DNA from: CAVTLG01 sp963802635
GTDB taxonomy: Bacteria; Chloroflexota; Ktedonobacteria; Ktedonobacterales; Ktedonobacteraceae
NCBI GenBank assembly: GCA_963802635.1
Contig: CAWDJJ010000002.1
Coordinates: forward strand, 1,302,001 to 1,366,000
DNA length: 64,000 nucleotides
Reading direction: 5' to 3'
The notes below the pieces were generated by a model, which saw only the letters and a program-made list of their open reading frames with translations, was not told the origin of the DNA and ran no database searches. Positions 18,680 through 28,810 of the stretch are shown one piece after another. A program made the position numbers and the translations under genes. Positions within the stretch are counted from its first letter, which is position 1; the number at the start of each line of letters is the position of its first letter.

Positions 18680-20850
18680 AGACCACCTTTAAGGGAGAAG
18701 AGAATTGTACCATTATATGGTGCTGTATAATCATTATCCAGTCGGGCGATTTCTAGCGGTCCAATTGGGATATATTCAGTCGTAGGTTGCCCGGAAGTTG
18801 CTATATCACGACGCCCAAAACGCTCGACCAGGACCTGGACGACCCCTGGTACATCCATAGCTCTGGTGATGACCTGGCTCAGGTATATCGCCTGCCCAAA
18901 GGTAAAGTTCTCAGGGGCGAAAAAGCCGCCCGATGCATTACTAAAGGAGGTTGCCAGGGCATCGCTCACCGTGCTTTTTGCCGCATGTGCATCCAGATAG
19001 ACCTGCAAAACGATGTCCAGGGCCACAAAGTAAGGCTCTCGTATTTCGATTTCGTATCCCGCCAGGCTAAAGTCTTGTAGAAAACGTAGCAGTTCAGCGC
19101 GAAATGCCGCGTCTACAGTATATCCATGGTATCTTTGTACGTACACAAAGGCGGTGGTCCTGCTTCCAGTCAAACGCAGTTGAGAGACGGCTTTCTTCAC
19201 CTGGGGGTAGCGCTCGACAATGCGGGCATAATCATCTGCGATAACACAACACTGCTGTGTATGAAAGGCATAAGGAGCATCAAAGCGAGCATCCTCGATG
19301 GGTTGTGGGTCCATCCCACCTTGCGCTGCCAATGGATTGCGCACCTGAATGATACGTGTGTCGGTCGTCACCACGCGATTGATGGTATCCGCCCTGACAT
19401 TACCTTGCGTACCCCGACCGATACGATAGGTTGCCACAAAGTGGTCACCCACTGCGGGCAGACGACCCTGTTTCCCTGAGCCGAAGCGTAGGCAGGCCCT
19501 TCCATCCTCTTCCATATCCACCGTATAATCAGAGGTCAGGGGGCCACTACTCAACAGGTCGCGCCGCAAATTCCATTGCTTGTAGGTCGTGATCTGAAGC
19601 TGATTATTGTCAGGCACAGCCAGCCAGTGACGTTTCTTGAGGATATCGTGGACCTCCCAGCCAACACCTTGCACGTGCGAAATCTCTACGTGGCGAGAGA
19701 GGACGACCCCACTGGCCCGTAATGCTGTATACAGGCTATCAGAAAGCATGAGGCGGTTGAACTCGCTTGCCAGTTCAAGCTCCAGGGGAAGCGGTGGCGT
19801 TTTGCTTCGCGTGAATAGAGAAGTGGCTGGCGTAGCCTGTGAAGGGTCCTGCGCCAAGACCTCACACGCAGGCCGTGAGAGTGCCTGCTCATGGATATAT
19901 GGTACATAGTGAGTCAAGTTAGGATTGCGTAAATACGGGCGATAGCGTCGATCAGCCGGAAATTCGGGCAGCGCTTCATGACGGATCGTGCGTCCATGAT
20001 CCGCCAGGACAATATTGCCACGAGCGACACTGATGCCCGACACGACACCTCCAAGATGATTAACCGCCACAGGGAGCGGAAAGGGTAGTTCATCGTTCTT
20101 GTGCCATTCCACGCGCAATACAGGAACGTCTCCTTTGGTCTGCGGAGTAACGGCGATCAAACGAACTGCGTGACGATGGGTCGGATCAGCTCCACTGCTC
20201 TCTCCTGTTTCAGGATGCTTGACCTCTTCAAAGACCAGCACATCACCAACCTGTAACTGCAACTGACGCTTATGTATGTTCCCAGGATCGCACAGGAGCG
20301 TACTGGTACAATGCTGAGGCAATGTCGCTTCCTCCCCCTCTTCCACATAAAAAGCAATCTCGTTATGTGTCCAGAAGAGATTGACGTTGTACAAAGTTTC
20401 AAAGACGCTGCACTGAGCTAATGCATCCTCGTAAGCGGAGGAATGAGGGGGAATGACAGGAGTAGTGACCGGCTGGTCTGGAGTAGCTAGCAGTTGTGTG
20501 GCTTTGCGCAAGAGCAGCGTCACATCCTTCTCCACCTGCACCTGGACCCACGCGCGGGCGTTACAGCCTTCGTGTAAGGTATAGTCCAGCAGGCGCACAT
20601 GCCGCTTGATAGAGGTGCGGCGACGGGCCGTTCCCAGGTAGGCTTCAGTAGCAACCGCATCCTGATAATAGCTGAGATAATCCGCAGCATAAGCCAGGAT
20701 TTCGACGATGACGTTTCCCAGATCTGCCGCGCTCGGCTCATTCCAACTCGGTACACGTAAGGAGAGATGATCCAGCATCAGGCGGCGAAAACTGGCATAA
20801 TCTTTCGAGAGATAGTCTATTTCTGGTAACGGCTCAAGCTGTTCATTCAT
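18676..20850 (-). CDS. eCIS baseplate wedge protein (gpJ/Pvc11-like)
   Basis: The 724-residue protein opens with PEIDYLSKDYASFRRLMLDH and SWNEPSAADLGNVIVEILAY, the signature of putative baseplate assembly proteins in eCIS loci. The C-terminal half carries CLRFGSGKQGRLPAVGDHF, VATYRIGRGTQGNV and ARIVERYPQVKKAV, the conserved P2 gpJ-like core. It forms wedges around the spike hub with the next gene product. It starts 18 bp after the gp25 gene and overlaps the following gene by 4 nt (ATGA), so the three are co-translated. No break is seen. Confidence 0.9.
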   Translation of the reverse strand: MNEQLEPLPEIDYLSKDYASFRRLMLDHLSLRVPSWNEPSAADLGNVIVEILAYAADYLSYYQDAVATEAYLGTARRRTSIKRHVRLLDYTLHEGCNARAWVQVQVEKDVTLLLRKATQLLATPDQPVTTPVIPPHSSAYEDALAQCSVFETLYNVNLFWTHNEIAFYVEEGEEATLPQHCTSTLLCDPGNIHKRQLQLQVGDVLVFEEVKHPETGESSGADPTHRHAVRLIAVTPQTKGDVPVLRVEWHKNDELPFPLPVAVNHLGGVVSGISVARGNIVLADHGRTIRHEALPEFPADRRYRPYLRNPNLTHYVPYIHEQALSRPACEVLAQDPSQATPATSLFTRSKTPPLPLELELASEFNRLMLSDSLYTALRASGVVLSRHVEISHVQGVGWEVHDILKKRHWLAVPDNNQLQITTYKQWNLRRDLLSSGPLTSDYTVDMEEDGRACLRFGSGKQGRLPAVGDHFVATYRIGRGTQGNVRADTINRVVTTDTRIIQVRNPLAAQGGMDPQPIEDARFDAPYAFHTQQCCVIADDYARIVERYPQVKKAVSQLRLTGSRTTAFVYVQRYHGYTVDAAFRAELLRFLQDFSLAGYEIEIREPYFVALDIVLQVYLDAHAAKSTVSDALATSFSNASGGFFAPENFTFGQAIYLSQVITRAMDVPGVVQVLVERFGRRDIATSGQPTTEYIPIGPLEIARLDNDYTAPYNGTILFSLKGGL

Positions 20851-20868
20851 AAATTTCTCCTACGCACC

Positions 20869-21219
20869 TTAACGGACGAATTGCGCGATCTGCTGTTGCT
20901 GGGTGCGTCTGACCACATAGGAGATGATCACACTCAAGACCGCATCATCGTTGACAACCTGCACAGCTTGTATCTGGATCAGATTGCCGAGCCATTGTTG
21001 GAGCGCCCCTTGCACCAGAAATTGGGTTGCGGTCGCCAGTTCCTCGCTGTCAGGGCTAAATACCAATCGAGCAAGAGCAGTGCCAAAATCAGGTCGATTG
21101 ACCCGCTCACCAGGCATGGTGAACAGCAACTGCTCGATGAGTTGCTTGATGTGTTGCTCATCATCAGCCGTTGCAGCAAGCCCCCCATTGGTAATAGTAA
21201 AAGGATACGCTATATGCAT
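20869..21219 (-). CDS. gp25/GPW-family baseplate protein
   Basis: The protein of 116 residues carries YPFTITNGGLAATADDEQHI at the start and the gp25 core LIEQLLFTMPGERVNRPDFG followed by TALARLVFSPDS. gp25 proteins have lysozyme-like folds without activity and nucleate sheath assembly at the baseplate. The usual length is 110-140. It lies 72 bp after the spike gene. That gap holds a minimal copy of a miniature repeat. Confidence 0.93.
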   Translation of the reverse strand: MHIAYPFTITNGGLAATADDEQHIKQLIEQLLFTMPGERVNRPDFGTALARLVFSPDSEELATATQFLVQGALQQWLGNLIQIQAVQVVNDDAVLSVIISYVVRRTQQQQIAQFVR

Positions 21220-21250
21220 AAGTTACGACTCTTCTTCTCTCTATCCCCTG

Positions 21251-21288
21251 ATACCCATAGGCATTCAGATCTGAATGCAAGGCAATAT
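21251..21288. repeat. Miniature element family A, end-to-end minimal copy
   Basis: ATACCCATAGGCATTCAG is joined directly to CTGAATGCAAGGCAATAT, so only the two ends of the roughly 250-bp element at 35560-35809 remain. It lies between the spike and gp25 genes. It can fold as a hairpin around CATTCAGATCTGAATG. Confidence 0.8.
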
Positions 21289-21291
21289 GAG

Positions 21292-22185
21292 CTACACGGG
21301 GGCTACAAGCACGGGAAAGGTATCTTGCAGGAGGGCACCCGTCACCTCTACTGCACCTTCAATCGCGACGGCTGCACTGGTGATATTGGTGATCGGACTT
21401 TCAATGCTGCAGGCTTCTTCACTCAAGATATTGGTGACACCGCTGGCGATACTAACAGCCTCACTAAAAATGGTAACGCCTTCACACTCCATTGTTACCA
21501 CATCACTCTCAAAGCCCACGATGTCACTGGTAATATTAGTTGCATCCGTCTCGACCGTCAATGTTCCACCGCTGATATTGCTGGTTGCCGTTCCCTCGAT
21601 GGTCAATGTTTCGCAGGAAATATTCGTTGCCTGGCTGGTCAGCGACAGGATTGCTTCCGTTAAGACCTGAATTCCCTCGCTATTCAGATTGATACTGATG
21701 GGAGTCTCTACCGCAGGATCTATAACTTGCAGAGACAGGCCACCAACACCGGGGGTATCACGTATGACCACAGAGGTTGATGCGGTTCTAAAGATGGCAG
21801 TTTCGGGTGGAAGCCCCTCACGAGCTTCGACAGGCACCTGTCCTTCTTCCCAGAAACAGCCAACCCAAATAGGTAAATTGGGGTCTCCGCCCTCGAACTC
21901 GACCCAGACGTTGGCATTCAAGGGCGGGATAGCGTAAAAGCCGACCAGTTCCCCTGCATAGGGAACACAGGGCAACGCCCAGGTCAACGGCTCGTCTGAG
22001 ACCGCAGGCACTGTTACCATAATGCGGCCAAGATAGAGTGGATCGATGTTATCAAAGACCTTCCCACGATATTTACCATAAAAGCGCCTGGTATAGGGAT
22101 TGCCTGAAGAGTCAAGTGTGCCAGCACTGCCAGTATTCCCCAGACCACCGGTATCAAATGTTGTCGTGATTACTCCTGGTATCAT
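21292..22185 (-). CDS. Baseplate spike protein (gpV/VgrG-C-like)
   Basis: Residues about 30-130 form the gpV/gp5 OB-fold domain (YGKYRGKVFDNIDPLYLGRI, WALPCVPYAGE, NANVWVEFEGGDPNLPIWVG). From about 170 on, short regular repeats rich in T, S, V and I (TNISCETLTIEG, TNITSDIVGFES) predict a trimeric beta-helix needle. There is no obvious metal-binding tip motif, and no separate PAAR gene was found in the locus. ATG 22185 overlaps the gpD gene stop by 4 nt. It pairs with the upstream gpD-like protein as the split equivalent of VgrG. Confidence 0.9.
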   Translation of the reverse strand: MIPGVITTTFDTGGLGNTGSAGTLDSSGNPYTRRFYGKYRGKVFDNIDPLYLGRIMVTVPAVSDEPLTWALPCVPYAGELVGFYAIPPLNANVWVEFEGGDPNLPIWVGCFWEEGQVPVEAREGLPPETAIFRTASTSVVIRDTPGVGGLSLQVIDPAVETPISINLNSEGIQVLTEAILSLTSQATNISCETLTIEGTATSNISGGTLTVETDATNITSDIVGFESDVVTMECEGVTIFSEAVSIASGVTNILSEEACSIESPITNITSAAVAIEGAVEVTGALLQDTFPVLVAPV

Positions 22186-23315
22186 GGCTCAACTCCTGGT
22201 GTTAAACTGCCTGTCCCTTCGCGGGCCAGCGAAAAACTTTGTTTATACTGTCCCTTGCCAATCTGGTGTGAAACATTTGCGACATAATAATTGCCATCAT
22301 AGGTATAGCCCACTCCACGTACGCCCACAAGACCAGGGGCCATGAGAACATCTCCATAGCGCAAGACATCCAGTGAGCCGTTGGCCGTCACTGCCGTTGC
22401 CACCGACTGATCAGTGATAGCCTGCGCTCGTGCCTGGGCGTCGATGATGCTTCCTCCCTGATAGCCAAGCCTGGTTCTGCGCACAAATGGTTGATTGAAA
22501 ATCAACGGCGACATACTTGCCAGAGGCGGCACGCGTGTACTCTCGAACGTTTCAACCGGGATATCTCCTTCCACTTCTTCATCAGATACCTCTCCATACA
22601 CCAGAGTAGGAGTGAGAGCGTCGTAGCTAAAACTGATTGATTCAATATTGGTTGCGGGTCCCGCATTGAATGTTAAAGCTTTTTGTGGAAGCCCAAAACG
22701 GTTGACAGGCCCCCAGTAGGCAATATTTTCCAGCGGAACCAGGCCCGGTTTGATAAAAAAGATGTAGCCATGCTTTGCTGCCAGCCCCTTGAGATAATTG
22801 CGGTCAGTTTCACTCTGCTGTGGGATATGTTCGATGGGGAGAGATACCACGCTCGCAAGGGGAGGAATGATCTGGGGAATAATCCCAAACTCGGCATATT
22901 TCTCCAGAACCAGGAGCACAATCGCTTCATCTCCCATGCCTGGGAAAGGCACTGACGTTTGTATCATATCCATCAATACGCTGAGATCTTCGCCCGTTAC
23001 TGTCAACAGCATCTCTCCATTATTTCCGGGTGAGAACTGCTGATGCGTGATGATGCCATCCATGATGACACGCGGCATCGCACTCACGGTCACAATGATT
23101 ACGACCCGATTGCCCGGCTGCAACAAAAAACTGCTCAGCAGGTTGTAGTCCAGGCTGACATACGGGCCGCGCTGCGCCTGAAATGTAAGTTGGAAGCCTG
23201 CCACCTCGCTCTGTGTAATTTCGATGCTTTGCAGTGCCTCCATGAGTTCGAGCGGCGCTGGCAACGGGGCAAACTTCCCGATTAATAAAGTCAGTTGGAT
23301 ACTTGAGATATTCAT
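22182..23315 (-). CDS. Baseplate hub protein (gpD/late control D-like)
   Basis: The 377-residue protein resembles phage late-control gene D proteins, the N-terminal half of VgrG. Supporting segments include IEITQSEVAGFQLTFQAQRG, GNRVVIIVTVSAMPRVIMDG, ITHQQFSPGNNGEMLLTVTG, and a terminal LDVLRYGDVLMAPGLVGVRG typical of the hub barrel. It should trimerise and carry the spike encoded by the next gene. It overlaps neighbours on both sides by 4 nt. No frameshift is seen. Confidence 0.9.
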   Translation of the reverse strand: MNISSIQLTLLIGKFAPLPAPLELMEALQSIEITQSEVAGFQLTFQAQRGPYVSLDYNLLSSFLLQPGNRVVIIVTVSAMPRVIMDGIITHQQFSPGNNGEMLLTVTGEDLSVLMDMIQTSVPFPGMGDEAIVLLVLEKYAEFGIIPQIIPPLASVVSLPIEHIPQQSETDRNYLKGLAAKHGYIFFIKPGLVPLENIAYWGPVNRFGLPQKALTFNAGPATNIESISFSYDALTPTLVYGEVSDEEVEGDIPVETFESTRVPPLASMSPLIFNQPFVRRTRLGYQGGSIIDAQARAQAITDQSVATAVTANGSLDVLRYGDVLMAPGLVGVRGVGYTYDGNYYVANVSHQIGKGQYKQSFSLAREGTGSLTPGVEP

Positions 23316-23614
23316 GATTGTGTCTGAAATTGCGGTGGTGATATGCGCAACGTGCTACCAACTTCGTCAGTCAGAGTAAAGGGATTCATAGCGTTGTTGG
23401 CGTCCGCGATACGCCAGAAATGTTCTGGGACACCCAGAGTACGAGCAGCGATCAGATCGAGTCGATCTCCATCCACCACGCTAACCTCCATGAGCAGCGG
23501 CATGTTCTGTCCTTGCGGCAGGAAACGCCGACGCTTATAGGTAATATGATGTCCATGCTCATCTTCGTAGATAGCATCTTCAAGCTGATAATAGCGACTG
23601 GCAGGTTCCAACAT
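23312..23614 (-). CDS. LysM-like tail protein (gpX-type)
   Basis: ATG 23614 is chosen because an AAGGAGG site lies 8 nt upstream; an earlier in-frame start at 23650 lacks one. The protein of 100 residues has a LysM-like core (DRLDLIAARTLGVPEHFWRI, ADANNAMNPFTL). eCIS and phage tails use such proteins to connect the tube initiator and hub. It overlaps the gpD gene by 4 nt. Confidence 0.85.
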   Translation of the reverse strand: MLEPASRYYQLEDAIYEDEHGHHITYKRRRFLPQGQNMPLLMEVSVVDGDRLDLIAARTLGVPEHFWRIADANNAMNPFTLTDEVGSTLRISPPQFQTQS

Positions 23615-23646
23615 AGGAATGTCCTCCTTCAAACAAAAACGAGTGT

Positions 23647-24303
23647 TCAAAAACGAGTGTTATCCAGGCCAACGGCAGAGCTAGCACTGTTCGCCAGGCC
23701 GATGGCGGCCATCGACTCCTTAGCGATCTGATAAGCCATGAACAGGTTATAGCCCTTCGTTGCCAGCGCCAGGTCAGAGTAGCTGAGCGCCCGCATATTC
23801 AGCGAAACCGTGGCGCGGATCGGATTCAAATTCGTATCAAACAGCTCTTCACTGATTGAGAGCGTGTTCAGGCGCACAGGCAGTACACGGTTCGGTCCCC
23901 ACACAAATAGCGTCAGAGGAGCAGCCAAGGGAGCAACTTCGAGTGTGCCCAGGGCTAATAGCACATCGTTTGCGATCACTTCCAGGCTGACAGGATAAAC
24001 CAGAGTTTCGAGCAGGGACAACTGCGGATAGATCCCCAGGGTAGTTGTAAGGGGATTGCTGGCTTCTAGTTGATCTGTAGCGTCAATAAAGACCTCCAGG
24101 TCAATGGTTTCTACGGGAGCGCCTGTATAGCGTACCATCAACGAGCGTTGTCCCTCTTCACCGCCAGCTAGTTGCGGCTGAAGGGAGCGCTTGACCGTCT
24201 CCGGGTTATATTGAAACGTAATCAGCGTGGGTACTGGAATCAGATCGCGAACAGCGACGATTGCGCCCTTGAGTAAACGCGGGCCATGAGGGTATGTCGG
24301 CAT
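23647..24303 (-). CDS. CIS tube-initiator protein (Pvc7/gp53-like)
   Basis: Residues 1-218 match the contractile injection system tube-protein family: LITFQYNPETVKRSLQPQ, PVETIDLEVFIDATDQLEAS, PLTLFVWGPNRVLPVRLNTL, and SISEELFDTNLNPIRATVSL. These proteins bridge the inner tube and the hub. It starts 89 bp after the small hypothetical gene. The separate LysM-like gene follows, so the usual fusion is split here. Confidence 0.88.
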   Translation of the reverse strand: MPTYPHGPRLLKGAIVAVRDLIPVPTLITFQYNPETVKRSLQPQLAGGEEGQRSLMVRYTGAPVETIDLEVFIDATDQLEASNPLTTTLGIYPQLSLLETLVYPVSLEVIANDVLLALGTLEVAPLAAPLTLFVWGPNRVLPVRLNTLSISEELFDTNLNPIRATVSLNMRALSYSDLALATKGYNLFMAYQIAKESMAAIGLANSASSAVGLDNTRF

Positions 24304-24392
24304 AAACCACTACTCCCTTATATAAAATAAGATTTTGCAGCATATAGATAGGCATGCGGCTATGTTATCGCGTGAGAGCAAGCATGCATAGA

Positions 24393-24668
24393 TCAAAGCT
24401 GCACTTCGTTATTAGAGAGATTCCTATGAACAGCCTGTGCGATCTGAAGCCCAATAGCGTCAGCTTGCGCATCTGCGGCTATGTGCAGATTATCAACACT
24501 GAGATGCGGTATGTTCCCACCCTGAGCTAGAGAGGGTGGCAAGCCCTGCTCGGTCAGTAAGCGTGTCAGTTCCCGCTCGACAGTAGCCGTTATGAGATGG
24601 CGCTGTGCGTATGGCACGTTGCGCAGGATCAGTTCGCCAATACGTAGGTCAATTGCTGATCGTTTCAT
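24393..24668 (-). CDS. Small conserved eCIS hypothetical protein
   Basis: This 91-residue protein (RSAIDLRIGELILRNVPYAQ at the start, then IPHLSVDNLHIAADAQAD) is mostly helical. Similar small proteins occur beside eCIS AAA+ ATPase genes, but I cannot name a function. It overlaps the ATPase 3' end by 20 nt, which argues for a real co-translated gene. Confidence 0.75.
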   Translation of the reverse strand: MKRSAIDLRIGELILRNVPYAQRHLITATVERELTRLLTEQGLPPSLAQGGNIPHLSVDNLHIAADAQADAIGLQIAQAVHRNLSNNEVQL

Positions 24669-26649
24669 ACCATCCTCGCATTTCTGTGCTGGTTAGCGGT
24701 TTTTCCAGTTTGGCGTATTCGTGGCGGGCCGCGCGTAATAGATGCTCCATGCGAATTGGCTCCCCGGCATCGGCTGCGATGAACGCGGCATTGAGAGCAA
24801 TATTACGAATGTTGCCTCCTGCCACATTCAGTTGTGCCAGCCGCTCCATATCCAGTCCTTCGGTAGGTGCCATAACCGGGAACATGCGCCGCCAGATTTC
24901 CGCTCGCTGGCTACTATCAGGGAAAGGGAATTGTACGATAAAGCGAATGCGTCGCAGAAAGGCATGATCCAATGCATCCTTCATATTGCTTGTGAGAATA
25001 GCCAGGCCGTGATAGGCTTCCATACGCTGTAAAAGATAGCTTACCTCGATATTGGCATAGCGATCATGGCTGTCCTTGACCTCACTGCGCTTGCCAAAGA
25101 GGGCATCCGCTTCGTCAAAGAGCAGGATCACGCCGCTCTCCTCGGCAATATCAAAGATACGACGCAGAATTCTTCTCCGTCTCCCCGATATATTTGCTGA
25201 TCACCATACTTAAATCAATGCGATAGAGATCCAGATGGAGTTCGTGCGCCAGCACCTCGGCTGCCATAGTCTTCCCTACCCCACTTGCTCCAACGAACAG
25301 CACACTAATGCCCAGACTGCGCGAACCCTTGCGGCTAAATCCCCAGGTTTCATAGACCTGTGTTCTTTGTCGTACATGCATAGCAATCTCATCCAGGATG
25401 GCACTTTGCATATCCGATACAATCAAATCAGCCCGCGTAGCAACTATCTCGATGCGCTCTGCCAGATCATCCAACCGAGGGCGGGCTTGCGCGCGACACA
25501 GATCCCATACAACTTCGTCAAGCGCTTGTGTGGTCGGCTCCTGTCCGTACGCAAGGAGATGTTCTTGCACACTCGCGCCAATAGTATGAATGGCAGACTC
25601 ATTCAAGTGAAAATGCGTAATCAGTCTACTTACTTGACCATTCAGGGATGCGGCCTGATTGCCAAGTGCAGTTTGCCACAGTGCCCGTTGTTCATCGGCT
25701 GTCGGCTTCTGGATATCAAAGGTCAGAGGCGAATGCAGAGACAACCTGAGTCGCTCCTGACTGGAAACGAAAAGCAGCCCTTTGTTCGCCTCTAGCAAGC
25801 GTGTCACGGCGCGCTCATGGGAAGTATCTGTTCTGTCCAGGTCGTGGCAATTAAGTAACAGCATACACTTACTCAGGGTTGTTTCTCTCTCCCATAACAG
25901 CAGTACTTCTTCAAGTTCGCTTGCACTGATGGGTAGCGTGCTAGCTGAGAGGAGAGAGAGGCGACAATCGATGTGAGAAGCTATCCAGGCTGCAATGTTA
26001 CGCTGACTGGTCGGTTCGTTACCGCACAGTTGCACGGCTACAGGCACTTCGTGCTTGTGAGCAGCTTGTACCCAGATTGCTAGCACCTCTTGCGCAATCT
26101 TTTGCTGTGATGGCACCAGGGTAGGGTTCTCTGGGAATTGTCGAAACAAGGCCGCAAGGCGCTTGTCCTGGTAGGATATGCCTACCAGATAATGCAAGAT
26201 GCGCTCGTCAATGCGTAAAGGGCTAAAGGTGAGAACACGAGCAGGCTCTACCTCGATCAGTCGCCAGTGACGTAGTGGAGCATCAGGAGCTAGCGCGGCC
26301 CAATAGGAGTTGGGCAATGCGGATAGTGCTAGATGAAAGGTGGGGAAATTCCAGTGGGGATCACCCTGAAGCGTTGCACACAGCGAGGCAAATTCGCTAT
26401 CCAGTTCGGTACCTGCACATAAGAGCAGCATATCCTGCTCGAAAATGGGTGAGTTCAAACAGCGCACTCAGAGTTTCGAGCGCAGCGGGAGTCTCGTGCT
26501 CCATGATAGGGAGCGCGGCAACGTACTGGACCATCTTCTTCCGTAGTTGTGCCGCTGGCGCGTTTGAGCGTCTGGCGTACAAGTTCCAGACGCGCCGTAA
26601 GATAGTTCTTGTTCGCCTCTTCCCAACTCTTCTGGATACGAATGTCCAT
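24649..26649 (-). pseudogene. eCIS AAA+ ATPase (Pvc15-like), three frameshifts
   Basis: The combined frames give about 660 residues starting MDIRIQKSWEEANKNYLTAR. The C-terminal AAA+ domain has Walker A FVGASGVGKTMAAEVL, then IDLSMVISKYIGETEKN, Walker B ILLFDEADALFGKRSEV and the sensor/arginine region HAFLRRIRFIVQFPFP. Three breaks were located. Near 26560 one base must go. At 26442-26445 (TTTT on the coding strand) removing one T joins ELTHF to EQDMLLL. At 25168-25169 removing one T joins ETEKN to LRRIFDIAEE. The family is needed for assembly or disassembly of eCIS particles. It starts 2 bp after DUF4255. It is non-functional if the breaks are real. Confidence 0.85.
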
Positions 26650-26651
26650 CG

Positions 26652-27272
26652 CTAGGGCACCTCCGGCCTGACATGGATGCCACGCTCGATCACAACTTTT
26701 ACCTCTGGTATATCAGCCTGAGCCTCAATCAACACCACCGATGCGAAGTAGGCCATTGACAATGTGTAGGGCACTTGAAAGAAGACAGACCATAGCTTTG
26801 AGAGTTCTTCCAGACTAAGATTGAGTGGGCCAAACTTCACAAGTTCCATTTGTTCAGCCAGATTAGATGTCGATAGGTAGCTATTGTTGGCAATAGTGCT
26901 ACGAATGACATCTGGTGTCAGCAAAGGCTGTACGTGCAGGGCAATAACCGTGCTACCCAGTAGCCTTTGTGGCTCCATTTCCAGCTCGGAACCATGAAAC
27001 GACAACAGGTAGTACAGGTCCAGGGCCACCAGTGGTCGTTGCACCAGCCGCCCGTCGAAGCTGCGGGTTGGCAGATCGACATTGGCCCAGGCCGGATTTG
27101 GTGTTGCCTGGTACAAGAATAAGTTAATACCGGCTTTATCCTGTCCATCGCTGCTGACATTCTCAGGGCGTCTTATAGTCACGTTTGCACCAGGGACAGC
27201 CACCAGCGCAGCGTTTTGCAGCATGTCGCGCAGTGCCATTGTGACGGTTGCAATGGCGAGATAATTGCTCAT
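26652..27272 (-). CDS. DUF4255 protein (Pvc16-like sheath/tube cap)
   Basis: The 206-residue protein carries the DUF4255 pattern: TVTMALRDMLQNAA, RRPENVSSDGQDKAGINLFL, YQATPNPAWANVDLPTRSFD, LVALDLYYLLSFHGSELEME. DUF4255 proteins cap the distal end of the eCIS tube and sheath. The usual length is 180-220. ATG 27272 overlaps the preceding stop by 4 nt, and the ATPase starts 2 bp after its end. Confidence 0.9.
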   Translation of the reverse strand: MSNYLAIATVTMALRDMLQNAALVAVPGANVTIRRPENVSSDGQDKAGINLFLYQATPNPAWANVDLPTRSFDGRLVQRPLVALDLYYLLSFHGSELEMEPQRLLGSTVIALHVQPLLTPDVIRSTIANNSYLSTSNLAEQMELVKFGPLNLSLEELSKLWSVFFQVPYTLSMAYFASVVLIEAQADIPEVKVVIERGIHVRPEVP

Positions 27273-28810
27273 CGTACACCCTTCCTACGTTGTGCGAGAT
27301 AATCGTTCAGTGAAAGCGCCGGGCGCGGCGCAGGTTTCGCAACAGGTAGAGGCGCAGGTGGGGGCGTAGCTCGCACTTCGACACGCCCTATACTGACACG
27401 AATAAGCGGGGTCTGTTCCTCCTGGCTGGTCTCTTGCTCCAGTGTAGACGCTTCCGTGTGCTGAACCTCAATTGGCGCTGTAATCCGCGGCTGAATGGAT
27501 TCCAGCGGAGCCAGGACGGCTCTTTCGCGAAAATGAGTTTGTATATCCTGATTTACCTCTGCAAAACGTGTGGATGACTGGCTCTCGTCAAAGCCAGAGC
27601 CTGTTTTCATGGTGAGGCCAGTACCCTGAGCGGATGAGACAAGCAATGACTGTCCTTGCTCCACAGGTTGTAGCATCGGCGCAACGGCTGCGACAGACTG
27701 ACGTGGAACAACCTGCTGCTGAACAACGGCATCCAAAGCACGAGATACAGTTGCCAGTGGGAAGCCTGGCGTTGGCTGTGAGAATGGCTTACTCATGATG
27801 GGAGTAGTGAGCGTCGCAGCAGCCAGCGTTCCCGATGTGTTCACCTGCTGGTTCTGGTTTACATCCGCTGTGACTGGCTGGCTCCCGGCTGCACTCGGAT
27901 ACCGGGTCAGCACCTTCATGTTGCTTGACGCTCCCACTGGTGGCTCATGCTGCACTGGGGGCGTTGTCCTCTGCATCGCCGGGTCCTTATGCATGTCCAT
28001 AGAAAGAACAGAGCGCGTTTCGTCACGCTCACTCTTTGCATCTGCTAAGAGAGGAGCTGACGAGAGCACAGGCATAACAAGGGGTGATGGCAGAGCGGAC
28101 ACGCTTTGCATTTGTACCCGGCTCTCTGATGCTTGCACAGGCTTGACACTGGTATCAGATGGCTGAAACGTTGGAGTCGCCCAGGCTGGTTCGCCATGCT
28201 TGATCTCTGCATTTGCTAAGAGAGGCGCAGATGTAGGCACGGGCATGATAGAGGGCGGTGGCAGAGCTAGCATGCTTTGCGGTTGTACCTGGCTCTCTGA
28301 TGCTTGCGGAGTTGCCAATGGTGCAGTGTTAGTAACAGGGACGATTTGCTGGCCTGGCCGATGTTGTGCCGCAGAAGCCATGATGGTCCTGCCAGTATCG
28401 GGTAAGGTGAGAATTCGTTTTCTGACTCATCCACCTGCGTTTGAGCGATCAGCAGCGTGGCAGGCTCAACGGGCGGTTGAATGAGCGGTGTTAGCCCTTC
28501 AGTCGGCGCTGGTTCAGTCCAATGGAGGTCGCTCCGCTGGATTTGCGGCGTTCTACGCAACAATGATCCTGGCTGAGGAGTACGCGATGGCGCTCCCGGT
28601 GCGACCAGAATTCGTAGGCAACATAGACTCATTGGCCGTTGCTGGCTGGAGAGCAATTTCTGCTAACTCCGTCTGCGGATCGTCCCACACAAGCCAGGGC
28701 GCATCGAGAGCAACACTTGGCACCGAAGCAAACAGAGGTCGGATGAGCGGTCGAATGCCCTCCGCTACACCGATGCTCTGTTCAACAATGTTAGAAAGAA
28801 AATCACTCAT
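27269..28810 (-). pseudogene. Pro-rich eCIS protein, two frameshifts
   Basis: ATG 28810 overlaps the upstream stop by 1 nt. The N-terminus (MSDFLSNIVEQSIGVAEGIR) is followed by a long Pro/Ala/Ser/Gln-rich region. The conserved end is VSIGRVEVRATPPPAPLP and LSLNDYLAQRRKGVR, seen in eCIS proteins next to DUF4255. Frame changes occur at 28608-28613 and at 28411-28416, both at GAATTC; removing one T repairs the first. Repaired length is about 515 residues. Its place in the operon and low complexity make it a candidate tape-measure or scaffold, but this is inference. Blocks around QVQPQSMLALPPPSIMPVPT recur with changes, pointing to internal duplication. Confidence 0.7.
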